Source: Echinochloa phyllopogon (Eukaryota > Streptophyta > Magnoliopsida > Poales > Poaceae). Taken from it: a stretch of 64,000 bases of DNA. The stretch spans positions 5,897,501-5,961,500 of the forward strand of contig BTCW01000015.1 of the NCBI GenBank assembly GCA_033239725.1. The letters are read 5' to 3'. The position numbers and the translations under genes are program-made. The notes under the pieces were generated by a model. The model searched no databases. It saw nothing but the letters and a program-made list of their open reading frames with translations, and was not told the origin of the DNA. Below, piece after piece: positions 22,082-33,860 of this stretch. Position 1 is the first letter of the stretch, and every line of letters starts with the position of its first letter.

Positions 22082-22218
22082 TAGGCCTGTTGGGCTCCGG
22101 CCCACAGCAGGCCCACACAGCATTTGCTCCGCTGTAGTTCTCGTCGGGCCCCTATGCTGCCCCGCCAGCCCAGCCCCAGTCCTGGGATCAGGCCGGGCTA
22201 ATTGCGGCCCTTCAGTAG

Positions 22219-23934
22219 ATGTCGGTCCAGGGGACTTCTCCCGGGGTGATGGACTCCAGGGCCTCCTCCCACATGACGTCATCGGATGGTATACTCCTCA
22301 AACGTCTTCCCACCTCCATTTCTTCGATTTTAGTAGGCAATGGTACTAGTATCCCAGTTACATCTCACGGCCACTCCATTTTGTCCACCACAGCGTCCAC
22401 CTTTGCATTCAATAACGTCCTTGTCGTTCCTTCGATAGTTCAGAATTTACTTTCTGTACATCAGTTTACCCGCGACAATCACTGTTCCATTGAGTTTGAC
22501 GCTTTCAGTTTTTCTGTAAAGGACATTCCGACGGGGCGCGTGATTCTTCGCTGCAATAGCGACGGGGATCTATACACCTTGCAGCCATCCACCCCCACCG
22601 CGTCTGCACTTGTCGCCGCCTTCTACTCCCTGTGGCACCTGCGCCTCGGCCACCCAGCTCCAGTAGCATTAGTTTGATTAAATAAAAACAATTTATTGTC
22701 TTATAATAAAGCAGGCCGCTCTCTTTGCCACTCTTGTCGGCTTGGCAAAAACACACACATGTGGTTTACTTCCTCTGTTTCCCATACTGCTGGACCTTTT
22801 GAGCTTGTTCATTGTGATGTCTGGATCTCGCCAATGCCTAGCATTTCTGGTTTTTCATATTACTTGGTGATTTTGGACGATTTCACTCACTTCTATTGGA
22901 CATTGCCCCTCAGACGAAAGTCTGACGTCTACCAGACCATTGTTGATTTTGTCGCTTATGTTCGCACTCAGTTTGATCTTCCCGTGAAGTGTTTTCAGGC
23001 TGATAACGGCACGGAATTCGTCAACACTGCCACATCCACCTTCCTGGCGGCCCATAGCACCATGTTGCGTCTTTCGTGTCCATACACTTCTGCACAGAAC
23101 GGCAAGGCCGAACGCGTCCTTCGGACACTCAACAACTTCGTGCACACACTTCTGCTCCATGCGTCCATGCCTCCATCATACTGGGCCGAGGCACTTGCGG
23201 CTGCCTGCTACTTGCTTAACAGGCGCCCATCGTCCACCATACACAGTGAGGTTCCCTACACACGCCTCTTCCACGAGCCGCCTAGCTATGATCATCTGCG
23301 AGTTTTTGGGTGCCTTTGCTACCCCAATCTCCAAGCCACCTCTGCACGTAAGCTAGCTCCCTATTCCGCGGCCTGTGTGTTTCTCGGGTACCCTGCAGCT
23401 CACAAGGGATATCGTTGTCTCAACTTGTCCACCCGGCGTATCATCATCTCCCGACACGTCATGTTTGATGAGTTTCGATTTCCTTTTGCGGACGTCTCGC
23501 CAGATCCAGATTCTTCATCTTTTGATTTTCTAGTCGATGATACTGTGGATACTATGCCTTGCTCTACTAACCCTGCAGCTCGCCCTCCTCCGCCGGCGTC
23601 AGTGGTCACTCTGTTCTCAGAGAATGTTGAGCGGCCGCTCCTCTCCTCCCAGCATGTCAGACCGGGCGGGCGTGGTCAAGTGCCCCCGCCAGGTCCTGCG
23701 ACTCCGAACGGGTCTATCCCTGCGCCACCGCCAGGACCCCTGTCGGCGCGGCCAGCGGCTCCTCGGGACACTGCTAGCCTCGTCCCCGCGCCGTTGATCC
23801 TCAACACTCGTCGACCACCAGCGCAAGCACCTCCCCTGCGCTGCCGTCGCCACCGGTGTCGGCCCCTGTACCTGCTGTCCCTGTTGTCGCCCCGCAGTCC
23901 TCCCAACCTGTCACTCGTACACAATCCAGGGTGA
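22219..23934 (+). pseudogene. copia protease and integrase
   Basis: 22219-22677 carries the protease site as D-S-R-A (MDSRASSHMTS) where D-S-G-A is required, so the protease is probably dead. The gag-pre-integrase zinc region follows (WHLRLGHP...CHSCRLGK), broken by stops near 22675. From 22696 the integrase core keeps D (HCDVW), D (QADNGTEF) and E (NGKAERV). The C-terminal linker is Pro-rich and shifts frame near 23870. Confidence 0.85.
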
Positions 23935-24210
23935 TCCCGCGCGTGCATTACAAGGGCCTCACCCTCACGGTCTCATCGCCTGTTTCGATGAACTACCGCA
24001 GTGGGTTGGCTGACCCGAACTGGCGTGCCGCCATGGCCGACGAGTTCAAGGCTATGATAGACAACGACACCTGACGTCTCGTTCCATGTCCGCCTAGCAC
24101 CAACGTCGTCTCCGGGAAGTGTATCTTCAAGCATAAGTACTACTCCGACGGTACTCTTGCTCGACATAAGGCGCGTTGGGTCGTCCGCGGCTTCCTAGAG
24201 ATATTCTGTC
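23856..24210 (+). pseudogene. copia RT N-terminal fragment
   Basis: The start of the copia RT region (NWRAAMADEFKAMIDNDT, a stop at 24072-24074, then a continuation with KCIFKHKYYSDGTLARHKAR) is cut off after about 24200. No catalytic Y-V-D-D is present because that part is missing. Confidence 0.75.
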
Positions 24211-24212
24211 TC

Positions 24213-24397
24213 TCTACATGGATAAATTGTAAAACCATTGCTGAATTAGCGCCCAACTTGCTGAAAGCCGTATCCAAAAGAGAATTAGAACGGTTGCTCA
24301 GGCCCCGGTCAATAGAAGATAGGTGGACGATATCAAGGGAGCACTAACAGTACAGGTGTTGGTTGAGTACTTGCAGATCTGGGACCATGTTGATAGG
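24213..24397 (+). pseudogene. LINE ORF2 C-terminal fragment (middle piece)
   Basis: Two overlapping plus frames give LINE text (KTIAELAPNLLKAVSKRELE, then DDIKGALTVQVLVEYLQIWD). The piece ends with ATAGG (24393-24397), the target duplication of the gypsy element that follows. Its first residues (W-I-x-x-K-x-I-A) repeat the last ones of the upstream piece before 20743. Confidence 0.7.
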
Positions 24398-25046
24398 TGT
24401 TGACACGAGACCGCGCCAACGAAGTCGCCGATGCCTTGGTACGAAACCGGTCAGACCGCTTTGGACAACCGGTCAGACCGCTTTCCTGGAGCAAGACCGG
24501 TCAGACCGGATTTGGGAACCGGTCAGACCGCTTTGGACGGGGCGACGGTGAAAACCTAGAGCCTCGAGCTCGGGAGGGACCCCGTCGGAGCTTGAGAGTC
24601 TAGGGTTGTTCTAGGATCGGCAGGCCACCTAGAACGCCCTCAAACGTCGTCGAGACGAGAGAAGAACAGAAGATACGGGGGTTGGAAGAGCTAGGAGTTG
24701 GAGATAAAAGTAATGCAAAACAAGAAAGTAAACAAAACGATAAATAAGATAAAAAAGATAAATTCGATTGGATTGGATGTTGGATTATCTCAATCGGCCA
24801 TGACCCTTTATATTTATAGGGTGGGATGGTCTTCCCCGTCGAGTTGGTTTACAATATGGGATAAAACTCTAAAGTTCTAAACCTACTCCATCACGACAGA
24901 AACCGGTCAGACCGCTTCTAGGAACCGGTCAGACCGGTTTGGCTGTTGCCAGATCAGCTACAGTAAAACCGGTCTGACCGCTTCCTAGAACCGGTCTGAC
25001 CGGTTGCCCTGATCTGATAGGCAACTGCCAATTTTGGTCGTCAACA
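24398..25046 (-). repeat. 3' LTR of the gag-only element
   Basis: 649 bp. On the minus strand it reads TGTTGACGACC...GTGTCAACA. Contains palindrome clusters at 24441-24537 and 24900-25003 and a TATA box (TATAAATA on minus). Confidence 0.92.
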
Positions 25047-25192
25047 CATGCCCCCCTGTTTTTTATCAAAGCTTGCGTGCTAGAAAACAATCTTTTGGAC
25101 CAAAATTATCTAAGGACGATGATGAATAATACATCGGCCGTATATAAGTTCTAAGGGCGATAAATAAATTATCGGCCATACCTTGCTTCATC

Positions 25193-27602
25193 TCAAGTTG
25201 ATGATGAAACAACTTGTTTTGGCTTCCATACTTGCTTTATTGTCGCTGATCTTGCTGGCACCACCTTTGCAAGTTGCTTCAATGATTCTTGTTTGTTCAT
25301 CGACTGCTTCTGACATGGCTTCACACTTCTGACTTTGTTCTGAAGCTTCTTTTGTTCCTGAGCAGCCCCTATCTCTTTATATTTGGCCAAGAGCTCTTCA
25401 AAGCTCGGCCTTGCTTTGTTTCTGTTTTTCCCATGTAAACCGGTCAGACCGGTTCTGGAACCGGTTAGACCGGTTTGTGCAGGACCGGCGTCTTTGCTCT
25501 TGTTTTGCCCCCCGAGTGTTTGAGTCTTCGACTTGAACCGAGGGGTCTTTTCTGATGATATCTTTGAATTTGTAGGTCTTTCTTCACCAATGATCACATT
25601 TTTCCCTTTAGCTTTTTCGGCTTGATGCGGCCGAATCAACACTTTTGGATTCACCAATTCAAGTGTATGTATAGGAAAAGGATTTTCATCAACCTTCATT
25701 ACATTAATCATCAACCGTCCTTGATTTATGGCCGATTGTATTTGTCTACGGAAAATATTGCAATCATTGGTAGCATGAGAATAAGTATTATGGAACTTGC
25801 AATAAGCTCGCCGTTTCAACTCATCATTCGGCGGTATAGTATGAGAAAATTTCAGTTTCCCAGCTTTTGCAAGCTCATCAAAAATCCTATCACACTTGGT
25901 TACATCAAAAGTAAATTTCACTTCTTCGTGCCGATTTTTCTGAATCGGCTTGAGAGAAGAACAAGTGCTAGGATTATCTTTAGATGACCACACAAATTCA
26001 GCAGCATAAACCTCTTTACCCTCATAGTCTGAAGAATCATAATTGACGGTGTGCACACCAAGATGATCGGGTTTAGGCTTAAAATCCTTACTTCGGCTTT
26101 CTTGAGCCAAAGCTCGTTGCATCACTTGATTAATGGTTAGGAACTCATAGCCTTCTAATTTCTCTTTGATATGAGATATCAAACCATTAAGATATAATTC
26201 AGCAAGATCCTTTTCAGAAATAACCAAACTATAACATCGGTTTTTTTGTATCTCTAAATCTTCTAATATATTCAGAAACAGGCTCATCACTCTTTTGCCT
26301 AACCGATGTTAAGTGAGAAAGTCTCAATTCATTGTCACTATTGTAAAAGTGCTCATGAAATTTCTTCTCTAATTGAGACCATGTATGAATGGAATTAGGG
26401 GATAATGCTGAAAACCATGAGAAAGCAATACCAGATAATGACAAAGGGAACATTCAGATTTTTAAATGATCAAGATTACCATGAATACCCATTTGTGCAT
26501 TAAATTGGCTAACATGCTCCCATGTAGTTCTACTATCCTCCCCAGTGAATTTAACAAATTCGGGTACCTTGAAATTGTGAGGATATGGTATAGCATCAAA
26601 ACTCTCAGGATATGGTTTTCGACACACTAGAGTTTTGTCTTTAAGTTCTACACCGAAAGTCTCCTTAAACATAATGGCCAAATCCCTTTTATAATTTTCA
26701 AGCAATTGATCATGATAAGGATCATTTGGCCTTTGTACACTAGAAGTATTAGTATTCGGTGCATGAAGTGGTACCTGGTTCAGTTGTACATACAGTACTT
26801 GTTGTAAATAAACATTGTTTGGTACTGTACCGTATGAATAACCTGAACTCTGGGGAGGTATAGGATAATATGTAGTTGCATATGGAGGAACAAAATTACC
26901 AGAAAATCCATTTGTTCGGTTAAGATCAACCTGAACAGGATGCATACTAGTAATTGGTTCAGGAGATGATTGATAAGCAACTACAGGACAAGAACCGGTC
27001 TGACCGGTTTGAACCGGTCTACCAGAACCGGTCTGACCGGTTCGTAAAACCGGTCTGACCGCATTGTGTGGTTCTAGAGTCGTTTGACCTTCAAAATAAT
27101 TCATCGGCATGCCAAATTGAGGCGTGGGTGTTGCCGATGATCCAGGAGGCATGACATGATTTTGTGAAGTACTAGCAACATCAAACTTAGGAGCATTACT
27201 ATCATTGATCAAAGATTGCTTACCTAACGAGCTATCAATCATGTTTTGGACAGTAGCAAACATTTGTTTTTGACCATTGACTAATAATTGATTAATTTGC
27301 TCCAAAGTAACAGGTGGTGCTGTAGTACTCACAGTGTTTGTTTCTTCGTCATGTTCGTCTTCGCTTGAACCGAAGACTATCTCCTTGTCCTTGGAGATGC
27401 CGCCTTTCCGATTCTTGGAGAAGTGAGATAAAAACCACTGAGTGGCTTTTTCATCTTCTGCTGCTTTGCGTCGGGCTTCCTTCTCCTCACGGTCCTTCAT
27501 GAAGGCCTCATAAGCTTGACGATCCTCAGCCGATAGTTCATCAACGATCGGCTTAACAATGTTAGCAGAATCAACGTCACTAGGTTTTGGTAGATTAACC
27601 AT
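25193..27602 (-). pseudogene. gag of the non-autonomous gypsy element
   Basis: The minus frame starts at ATG 27600-27602 (MVNLPKPSDVDSANI) and runs to 25193. The N-terminal part is charged (EEKEARRKAAEDEKATQW). The capsid-like domain (LSLSGIAFSWFSALSPNSIH) follows a TGA at 26454-26456 in the same frame. A frameshift then falls at an A7 run (26241-26247). The zinc-knuckle variant CX2HX4HX4C is at 25760-25801 (YCKFHNTYSHATNDC). Palindrome cassettes lie at 26988-27066 and 25438-25475. The last residues are followed by non-coding sequence and the polypurine tract, so nothing else is encoded. Confidence 0.85.
26988..27066 (-). repeat. palindrome cassettes in gag
   Basis: Four near-copies of ACCGGTC-W-GACCGGT, translated on minus as AVRPVLRTGQTG and QTGQTG. 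They sit in a Pro/Ser/Gly-rich linker before the capsid-like domain, as in the 8.5-kb element. Confidence 0.88.
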
Positions 27603-27651
27603 AGTAACAGATCCCTTTGCTTTCGTCCCCAGCGGAGTCGCAAAAAATATG

Positions 27652-28300
27652 TGTTGACACGAGACCGCGCCAACGAAGTCGCCGATGCCTTGGAACGAAA
27701 CCGGTCAGACCGCTTTGGACAACCGGTCAGACCGCTTTCCTGGAGCAAGACCGGTCAGACCGGATTTGGGAACCAGTCAGACCGCTTTGGACGGGGCGAC
27801 GGTGAAAACCTAGAGCCTCGAGCTCGGGAGGGACCCCGTCGGAGCTTGAGAGTCTAGGGTTGTTCTAGGATCGGCAGGCCACCTAGAACGCCCTCAAACG
27901 TCGTCAAGACGAGAGAAGAACAGAAGATACGGGGGTTGGAAGAGCTAGGAGTTGGAGATAAAAGTAATGCAAAACAAGAAAGTAAACAAAACGATAAATA
28001 AGATAAAAAAGATAAATTCGATTGGATTGGATGTTGGATTATCTCAATCGGCCATGACCCTTTATATTTATAGGGTGGGATGGTCTTCCCCGTCGAGTTG
28101 GTTTACAATATGGGATAAAACTCTAAAGTTCTAAACCTACTCCATCACGACAGAAACCGGTCAGACCGCTTCTAGGAACCGGTCAGACCGGTTTGGCTGT
28201 TGCCAGATCAGCTACAGTAAAACCGGTCAGACCGCTTCCTAGAACCGGTCTGACCGGTTGCTCTGATCTGATAGGCAACTGCCAATTTTGGTCGTCAACA
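27652..28300 (-). repeat. 5' LTR of the gag-only element
   Basis: 649 bp with TATA box TATAAATA (minus) at 28065-28072 and palindrome clusters at 27695-27791 and 28154-28258. One palindrome differs between the two LTRs exactly at its central W base (T at about 24973, A here). Confidence 0.92.
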
Positions 28301-29095
28301 ATAGGCTCGTTCTGCAACAATATACTCCTGACCAGCACCATTGGAAGCTCTCCAGACCGGAGTTTATAGCAGCAAATCAGCATATAAGGCCTTCTTTGTG
28401 GGTAGCATCAAATTCACCCCCTGGAGGAAAATATGGAAGAACTGGGCCCCCTGCAATGTAAAGTCTTCATCTGGTTGGCTGTTAACAATCGCTGCTGGAC
28501 AGCTGACCGTTTAGCCAAAAGAGGGCTCCCAGACCAGGATGTCTGCCCACTTTGCGACCAGGAAGAGGAAACAATTCAGCACATATTGACCTCATGTGTG
28601 TCTTCACTAGGTAGGTGTGGACTCTAATTTTCCAGAAGTTGAACATTTTTGCTGCTCCCCCTTTAGCAACCTCTCGCTTCCTTGGTTGGTGGAGGACGAC
28701 AGGTCAGAATGTGCCAAAGGAGATAAGAAAAGGGTTGAACACCCTCGTCATCCTGGTGTCTTGGGAAGTTTGGAAGCATAGGAATTCTTGCATTTTCGAA
28801 GGAAGGTCGCCCAATGTTAACTCTCTGCTGTGCACAATTGCGGATGAGTGTAGTCTTTGGTGTATGGCTGGGGCAGCCAAGCTTCAGGGCCTCCTGGCGA
28901 GGTCCCTGACCGCTGCAGCTTAGCTTTAGGTCAAGTTTTCCCTCCTGTTCCGTGGAGAAGTCTGTTTTCTAGCTTTGATCTAAGGTCAAATAAGGGTGTG
29001 TGTAACCTCGACTGTTTTGGTCCAGGTTTGTTGTTACTTTTCTTCTTCTTAATGAAATGACATGCAGTTCTCTTGTGTCGTTCGAGAGAAAAAAA
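28301..29095 (+). pseudogene. LINE ORF2 zf-RVT domain and 3' end
   Basis: After the second copy of ATAGG the LINE resumes: GVYSSKSAYKAFFVGS, then (frame change near 28430) KVFIWLAVNNRCWTADRLAK, and the zinc motif C-P-L-C-D-Q ... I-Q-H-I-L-T-S-C. A last frame (28615-28920) gives WEVWKHRNSCIFEG. The non-coding tail ends in TTAATGAAATGACATGCAG and a short A-run at about 29089-29095, typical of plant L1 3' ends. Several frameshifts make it dead. Confidence 0.82.
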
Positions 29096-31440
29096 CATAA
29101 GTAAATGAACTTAGGGAAGCTTAAAGTGGTTTCTAGAGATGAAGGGAGACAACACATTATAAGGCAAATATGAAACTAAACATGTGCTGGACCACTGAAA
29201 TTCTGGAATACAAAGCAATGATCATAGCTAGTTACTGAAAAGAGGTGGAACCAATTCAGATGCCTGGAAGTCATATAGGATGCATGATTACTGACACCAA
29301 GAGAAAGCAGGCCTACATTTGTAAATTCTTGTCGATCTTACATGTCAATTGTCATCCACATTGTACATCCCAAACAAAAAATGTAAACAGACAACCCCAT
29401 CGATATCCAGTTTGAAAGAGCAACAACATTAGTTCATTGTAAGCATAATGAATATATAGTCTGGAAAACAGTAGATCACTCAGGCATATACATACACAAC
29501 AATATCAATGGAACATATGAGTAAGGACTGCATGTATTATATATTCACATTATAAATTCCATCAAGCAAAGCATATGACTTAGTGTCAGAAATGTTGCAG
29601 CCAACCCCCTTAATAGGAAAAGATAAAGTTTATCAGAAAGTGTTGTAAAGAGGCAAACAACTAATCCAGTCACTCATGTAGCAAAATATTCAGTTAATTC
29701 TGTGTGAATATGACAATTTTGACTGGTGATATTTGCAATTTTGCATAGCCAAAAAAAAGAAGATTAAGATCTGAAAACACCATAATCGGAGGCAAGCAGA
29801 GTGTACTCATTATTTTCCTGTTATCTTTATAAGCATCTCTCAGAGAAATTGACAGATAGTGTTGGATTACATGCAAGATGGTCATGAGCAGCTAGGATAT
29901 ATAGAACTATCTACCAAGGTATGCAATAGCTATGCTGCAACATTGGCAGCCCAAAATCTAAAAAAGAGGATCAATAAACAATTAATAGTTGAAGTGAGCA
30001 CTTGTTGTAACTAACCGCTGGCTTAACCTAGCCACCCTACCAAATTTTGATGATAGATGAAGGAAACTGATAAGTTGTTCAACTTTAATAGGTAATAGTT
30101 GATCAGAACATGGATAGTTAATAGGGCATAGCAATGCCGGGCAATCACAAAAAAAATGAGAGATTTTCTGTGAGATTCCCATATCAAATAGCATTAGGCC
30201 ATCGTCCCTCCAAAGGGGCAATTAATCAAAGCCCATAACACAGAAAGAAGAATAGAATCATGTAAATAATTGATAATGAGTTAATGAATGCAACCCGTTG
30301 ACTTTGTAGCACAAAATGTAGAAGGATCAAAACACAAAATTTATGTTTCGGCATGCAATTTGTCCACCAATGGTCAATGGATACTACAATATGCTAATTG
30401 ATAGTAACTGTTATTGTAAGAAAATAATAAAAATAAGCTTTTACTCCCATATAATAAATGAGCTGCAAATAAGTGCCTGTATGTACAATTAACCATGAAC
30501 TTACCATAAATAAAATTCCAAAACATGCTAAATTTGTGAACTAAGTCCACAATCACTATATAAACAAGAAAAGAGCAGCCTCAACACTCTATGGGAGAGT
30601 ATGAATATCACCATTCTCTTTACATCTGGCGTGCATTATCATTTTTCTTGAGAATTTTGAGATTAAGTCAGCAAACCATATTAATCCTGTTGCTGAATTT
30701 TCAAATAGGCTACATCAAACATTAATTCCCAATGTTTACACGTTTCAGAGATCTACAAAGCATATAGATAATACGAAAATGGAAAATAGCAACTGTTCAT
30801 GGTAGAAACTAGGAATTTGCCTGATAATATCTCTCTATAAGCTGCACTTAGTTCATTTATGAACAGATCAATAAAGTACAAATTATAAGCTTGGCCAATA
30901 ACTCATTTTCCCTTTACTACAGAGTACCTTAATTATCCCAATTTTGCATCACAAAAATGTAGAAAGCGAGATCAATGGATAAGAAAGGAACAAGCTACAA
31001 AATTTCGTAGTTTGCAGGAAGCCATTGGCACATACCATAGTCACTGAAACCCAGATAGACATGTTGCTAAGTAGCCTAAGATGTAGACCTGTATCAGTAT
31101 CCCCATCCCAACATCAAGTGGTACAATTTCAGGAAAAAAAAAACAAGTGCAATTCTGCATGATCAAATCATTCAGGTACTAACTCAGTTAAGATTAAATC
31201 TTCCTCATTTATACTAAATAAAGCACAAGATCAAACAGTTTCAGTCATTAGCTACAACGCAACCAGGATGATCATATAGAAACATAAACCTTGACTCATC
31301 TGCCTGAGTGGCTAACAGCTTCCCAGGGCTGGCACGGTTGAATTGAATTGAAGGGGTGGTGGAAAGTGCAGCACTGTGTCAATGTTAGGTGGAATTATTT
31401 GCAACTTTCCTAAGCCTTAATGCTCCACGCAAAAGCAATA
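29096..31440. other. AT-rich intergenic DNA
   Basis: No gene-like frame, RNA gene or clear transposon end recognised. The right end is the 3' flank of the UTP18-like gene. Confidence 0.5.
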
Positions 31441-31469
31441 TAGGGGTATATCTGAGGTCACTTGAGACG

Positions 31470-32765
31470 TCATGCTGAGCCATGATTCTGATGGAATTGC
31501 GTCTTGAATAACATAGCGTTTCCACAAAAGGTTCCAACAGCCATCAAGCCACTGCTGGGGCTGAAGTCCAGGGAGCAAGGAAACTGCGATTTGAGATCGG
31601 TCTCTGGCCATGCCTCGGAAGCGACACTGCAGGATGGAAGGTGCACAAGCTTCAGTGTGCGTGGAGCCCTTGAGATCATTGCCAGGAGCTGAGCATCATG
31701 GTTGAACTTCACTTGCTCGACAGAAGTATAACTGGTAAGGCCATCAATCACCTTCACCGGCTCAATGCCACCACTGACAAACTCACTCCGATCATACATG
31801 CTCACAAAGCCATAGCCGGAGGCCACAGCAAACAAGGAACTGTCCAGTGAAGTGCAGACAGGTGCGTTATCCAGGCAGGCAATAGTTTTGCTAACACACC
31901 TCCTTGTTCTCAGATCCCACAGGTAAACATGCCCACTACCATCAGTGCTCAGTAGCTGGTTCCCACCATCCGTGTAAGCTACAGAACGTGCCTGACAGTC
32001 GTCATCCATCCTGAGAACTCCAACCTTTTCCTTTGTTTTAGGTGAGATCAGAAGGATGTACCCTCTGTTGTTACCGATAAGTGCAACAGTGCTTGAGTCT
32101 GGCGACACCTCAAAGTTACATAGCCGTCTATCCTCCTACTTTGGAAATGGACCGGCCTTGCTCACGGAATTATTCACGAGATCATAGGAGTAGACAAATT
32201 CCGTACTATCTACAACAACAACCTCAGAACCATTTGGCATAAAGGCGGCTTGTCCAATCTCACAATTTGGAAGAGACACAGTCTGGACCCTCCTGGCATT
32301 GCTGTTTTCACTATCAACCTTGGAGATTCTCACAAACCCATTCGAGCTGGCAGCCAGCACAAGCCGGCCTTCCTTATTAAAATGTACCGAACTCATACAA
32401 CGGTTAACTGCATATGTCTCCAAACGTGCATCCACAAGCCTGGAGATCTGTTGCAGGCAAGGGGAGATGTTTGCATTAGCTGCCTTATTATTATTACTGG
32501 TTGCCGCGGTCTTACTGCTTTCATTGTCGGTTTTGGTAACACCCTTGGCATGCAAATTCAAGGCAGGACAGACCTTTTTGTTGTGTTTGGCGGCTAATAC
32601 CTTTTCCTTTTCAGCCTGAGCCCCTCTCTTTTTCTTCTCATAGTTCGATCTGGGTTCATTAACAAGTTTCCACATATAACCAAGAGGAATACTGAAATCC
32701 TCACCCTCATCATTCCTCTTCTCATCTGCATTGTAGCCAAGTGTAGTCTGAGTTATCAAGCTCAT
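31470..32765 (-). pseudogene. UTP18-like WD40 protein, one in-frame stop
   Basis: UTP18 is a WD40 subunit of the U3 snoRNP/small-subunit processome that acts in nucleolar 18S rRNA processing. The start is ATG 32763-32765 (MSLITQ; plant UTP18 proteins also begin MSLI.Q). A Lys-rich N-terminal region (YEKKKRGAQAEKEKVLAAKH) precedes propeller blades: SSVHFNKEGRLVLAASSNGF, SYDLVNNSVSKAGPFP, GGNQLLSTDGSGHVYLWDLR, VKFNHDAQLLA, and SLDFSPSSGLMAVGTFCG near the end. TAG at 32136-32138 interrupts the frame in mid-propeller; the same frame then continues to 31470. The N-terminal half is shorter than in typical UTP18, so this may be a divergent or retired paralogue. Confidence 0.75.
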
Positions 32766-32783
32766 CTTGTCCAGATATATGAC

Positions 32784-33599
32784 CTGCAAAACCAGTAGTT
32801 AGTCCTAGCAAGTTTGGAACAATTGAGGTAGGGGGACATCATAACTAGCATCAAGAAGAAGAGAACAATTTACATGCTTGCACTACATAATTAATAATAA
32901 GTTACTGAAAAGGCTGACGCCACTCAACAGCAATGAGGAACTGAGAATGAACTGTCTTGCTAAGAGGCAAAAGTAAAAGCAGTATAAATTACAATACACT
33001 ATACTGTTTCCAGACTCCAGAGTCCAGAGTACTAAAGTTACCTTCTTTTTTCAAAGAAGAAACAGAGATGCACAGTAAGAATGAAGAAAAAAACTACTTT
33101 TTTTTCCGGATAGAAGAAGCAAAGGAAATAGACACTGTTTCATTTTTCTAACCATCCTGCTTATAAATTCATGTTCACAGTTACTGAAATCTGTGTTGTT
33201 CTAGCAATGTGAACATGACTGAAATCTGTAGCTAAATTCGACATGAATCAGTGAATTTTCTCAGCCACCAATCAAAAGCTACAGAATTCAGAAGTCCAAT
33301 CCACGACCTATGCAACTAGCTAGTTCCCGAGGTCCTGAAACAAGCAACCAGTTTAAATCCGAAGGTGAAACCAATAGATCATGGAGTACCATGAACCTGA
33401 CCTACCATCTAGTTTAAGGAGGGGAGCAGGGCCACAATACGGCCCCACCCCAAACACCCAAATCAAACGGAGTCACCAAGAAGAATAGCTCCGCCGTCGT
33501 ATCGATGCTTTCTTGATTTCGAATCTCCAATACGCGATACGCATAGCAGAGCTTATCACTGACGGCAGGGGGAAGGGGAAGGAAGGTACCGCTACTTAC
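32784..33599 (-). other. 5'-UTR intron of the UTP18-like gene
   Basis: Minus strand: donor GTAAGTAGC at 33599-33591 and acceptor TTTTGCAG ending at 32784, 18 bp upstream of the ATG. The 816-bp intron is AT-rich, in contrast to the CpG-rich exon before it. Confidence 0.6.
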
Positions 33600-33860
33600 C
33601 CCCTTCCTTGGCAAGTCACCGGAGCTGCTCCGCCGGCGGCGAGAGGAGGAGCCGCGCGGTGGCCGTGCGAGCGAGAGAAGATCACGGCGGCGGCGGCGGC
33701 GGCGGGATGGCAAGAGCAAGCGGCGGTCGGTGTCGCTGCCTGGCAAGGGATGGAACCACTCCCCACCGGTGTGTGCGAAACGGGGAGGTCGGCGTGTGCC
33801 GGCGTGCGTTCGGCTGATTTGGGTGGAAACGCCGAAACGGAAGAATACCCGCTCTTTTCC
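33600..33860 (-). promoter_or_regulatory. CpG-rich first (non-coding) exon and promoter of the UTP18-like gene
   Basis: A GC-rich island with (CCG)n runs, open in many frames by composition only. It ends at a good splice donor. The sharp change to AT-rich sequence beyond about 33890 marks its upstream edge. Confidence 0.5.

Larger units (their letters stand above)
20743..24210 (+). mobile_element. truncated Ty1/copia element inside a LINE
   Basis: Plus-strand order: short LTR, PBS, gag, protease, integrase, first part of RT. The element stops abruptly in RT at about 24200, and LINE sequence follows. RNase H and 3' LTR are missing. Frame breaks occur at 21481 (gag), 22675 (pre-integrase) and 24074 (RT). 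It is a dead copy. Confidence 0.85.
24398..28300 (-). mobile_element. gag-only, non-autonomous gypsy element
   Basis: Flanked by ATAGG (24393-24397 and 28301-28305). LTRs of 649 bp at 24398-25046 and 27652-28300 differ at five positions by eye. The 2.6-kb interior encodes only gag, on the minus strand. Next to the right LTR is a PBS (minus, TGCGACTCCGCTGGGGAC) like that of the 8.5-kb element; next to the left LTR is the polypurine tract ACAGGGGGGCATG. No protease, RT or integrase exists, so it would need enzymes from a relative such as the 8.5-kb element. The related LTR core, PBS and palindrome cassettes support such a pair. Confidence 0.92.

Noticed and set aside
24363..24603. Plus-strand frames in the LTRs (also 27617-27857, 28183-28383)
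   Set aside because: LTR sequence kept open by the palindrome cassettes, not genes.
24363..28301. ACCGGTCAGACCGGT clusters as a CRISPR-like array
   Set aside because: Spacers are too short and variable, the units also occur in coding sequence, and the host is a plant.
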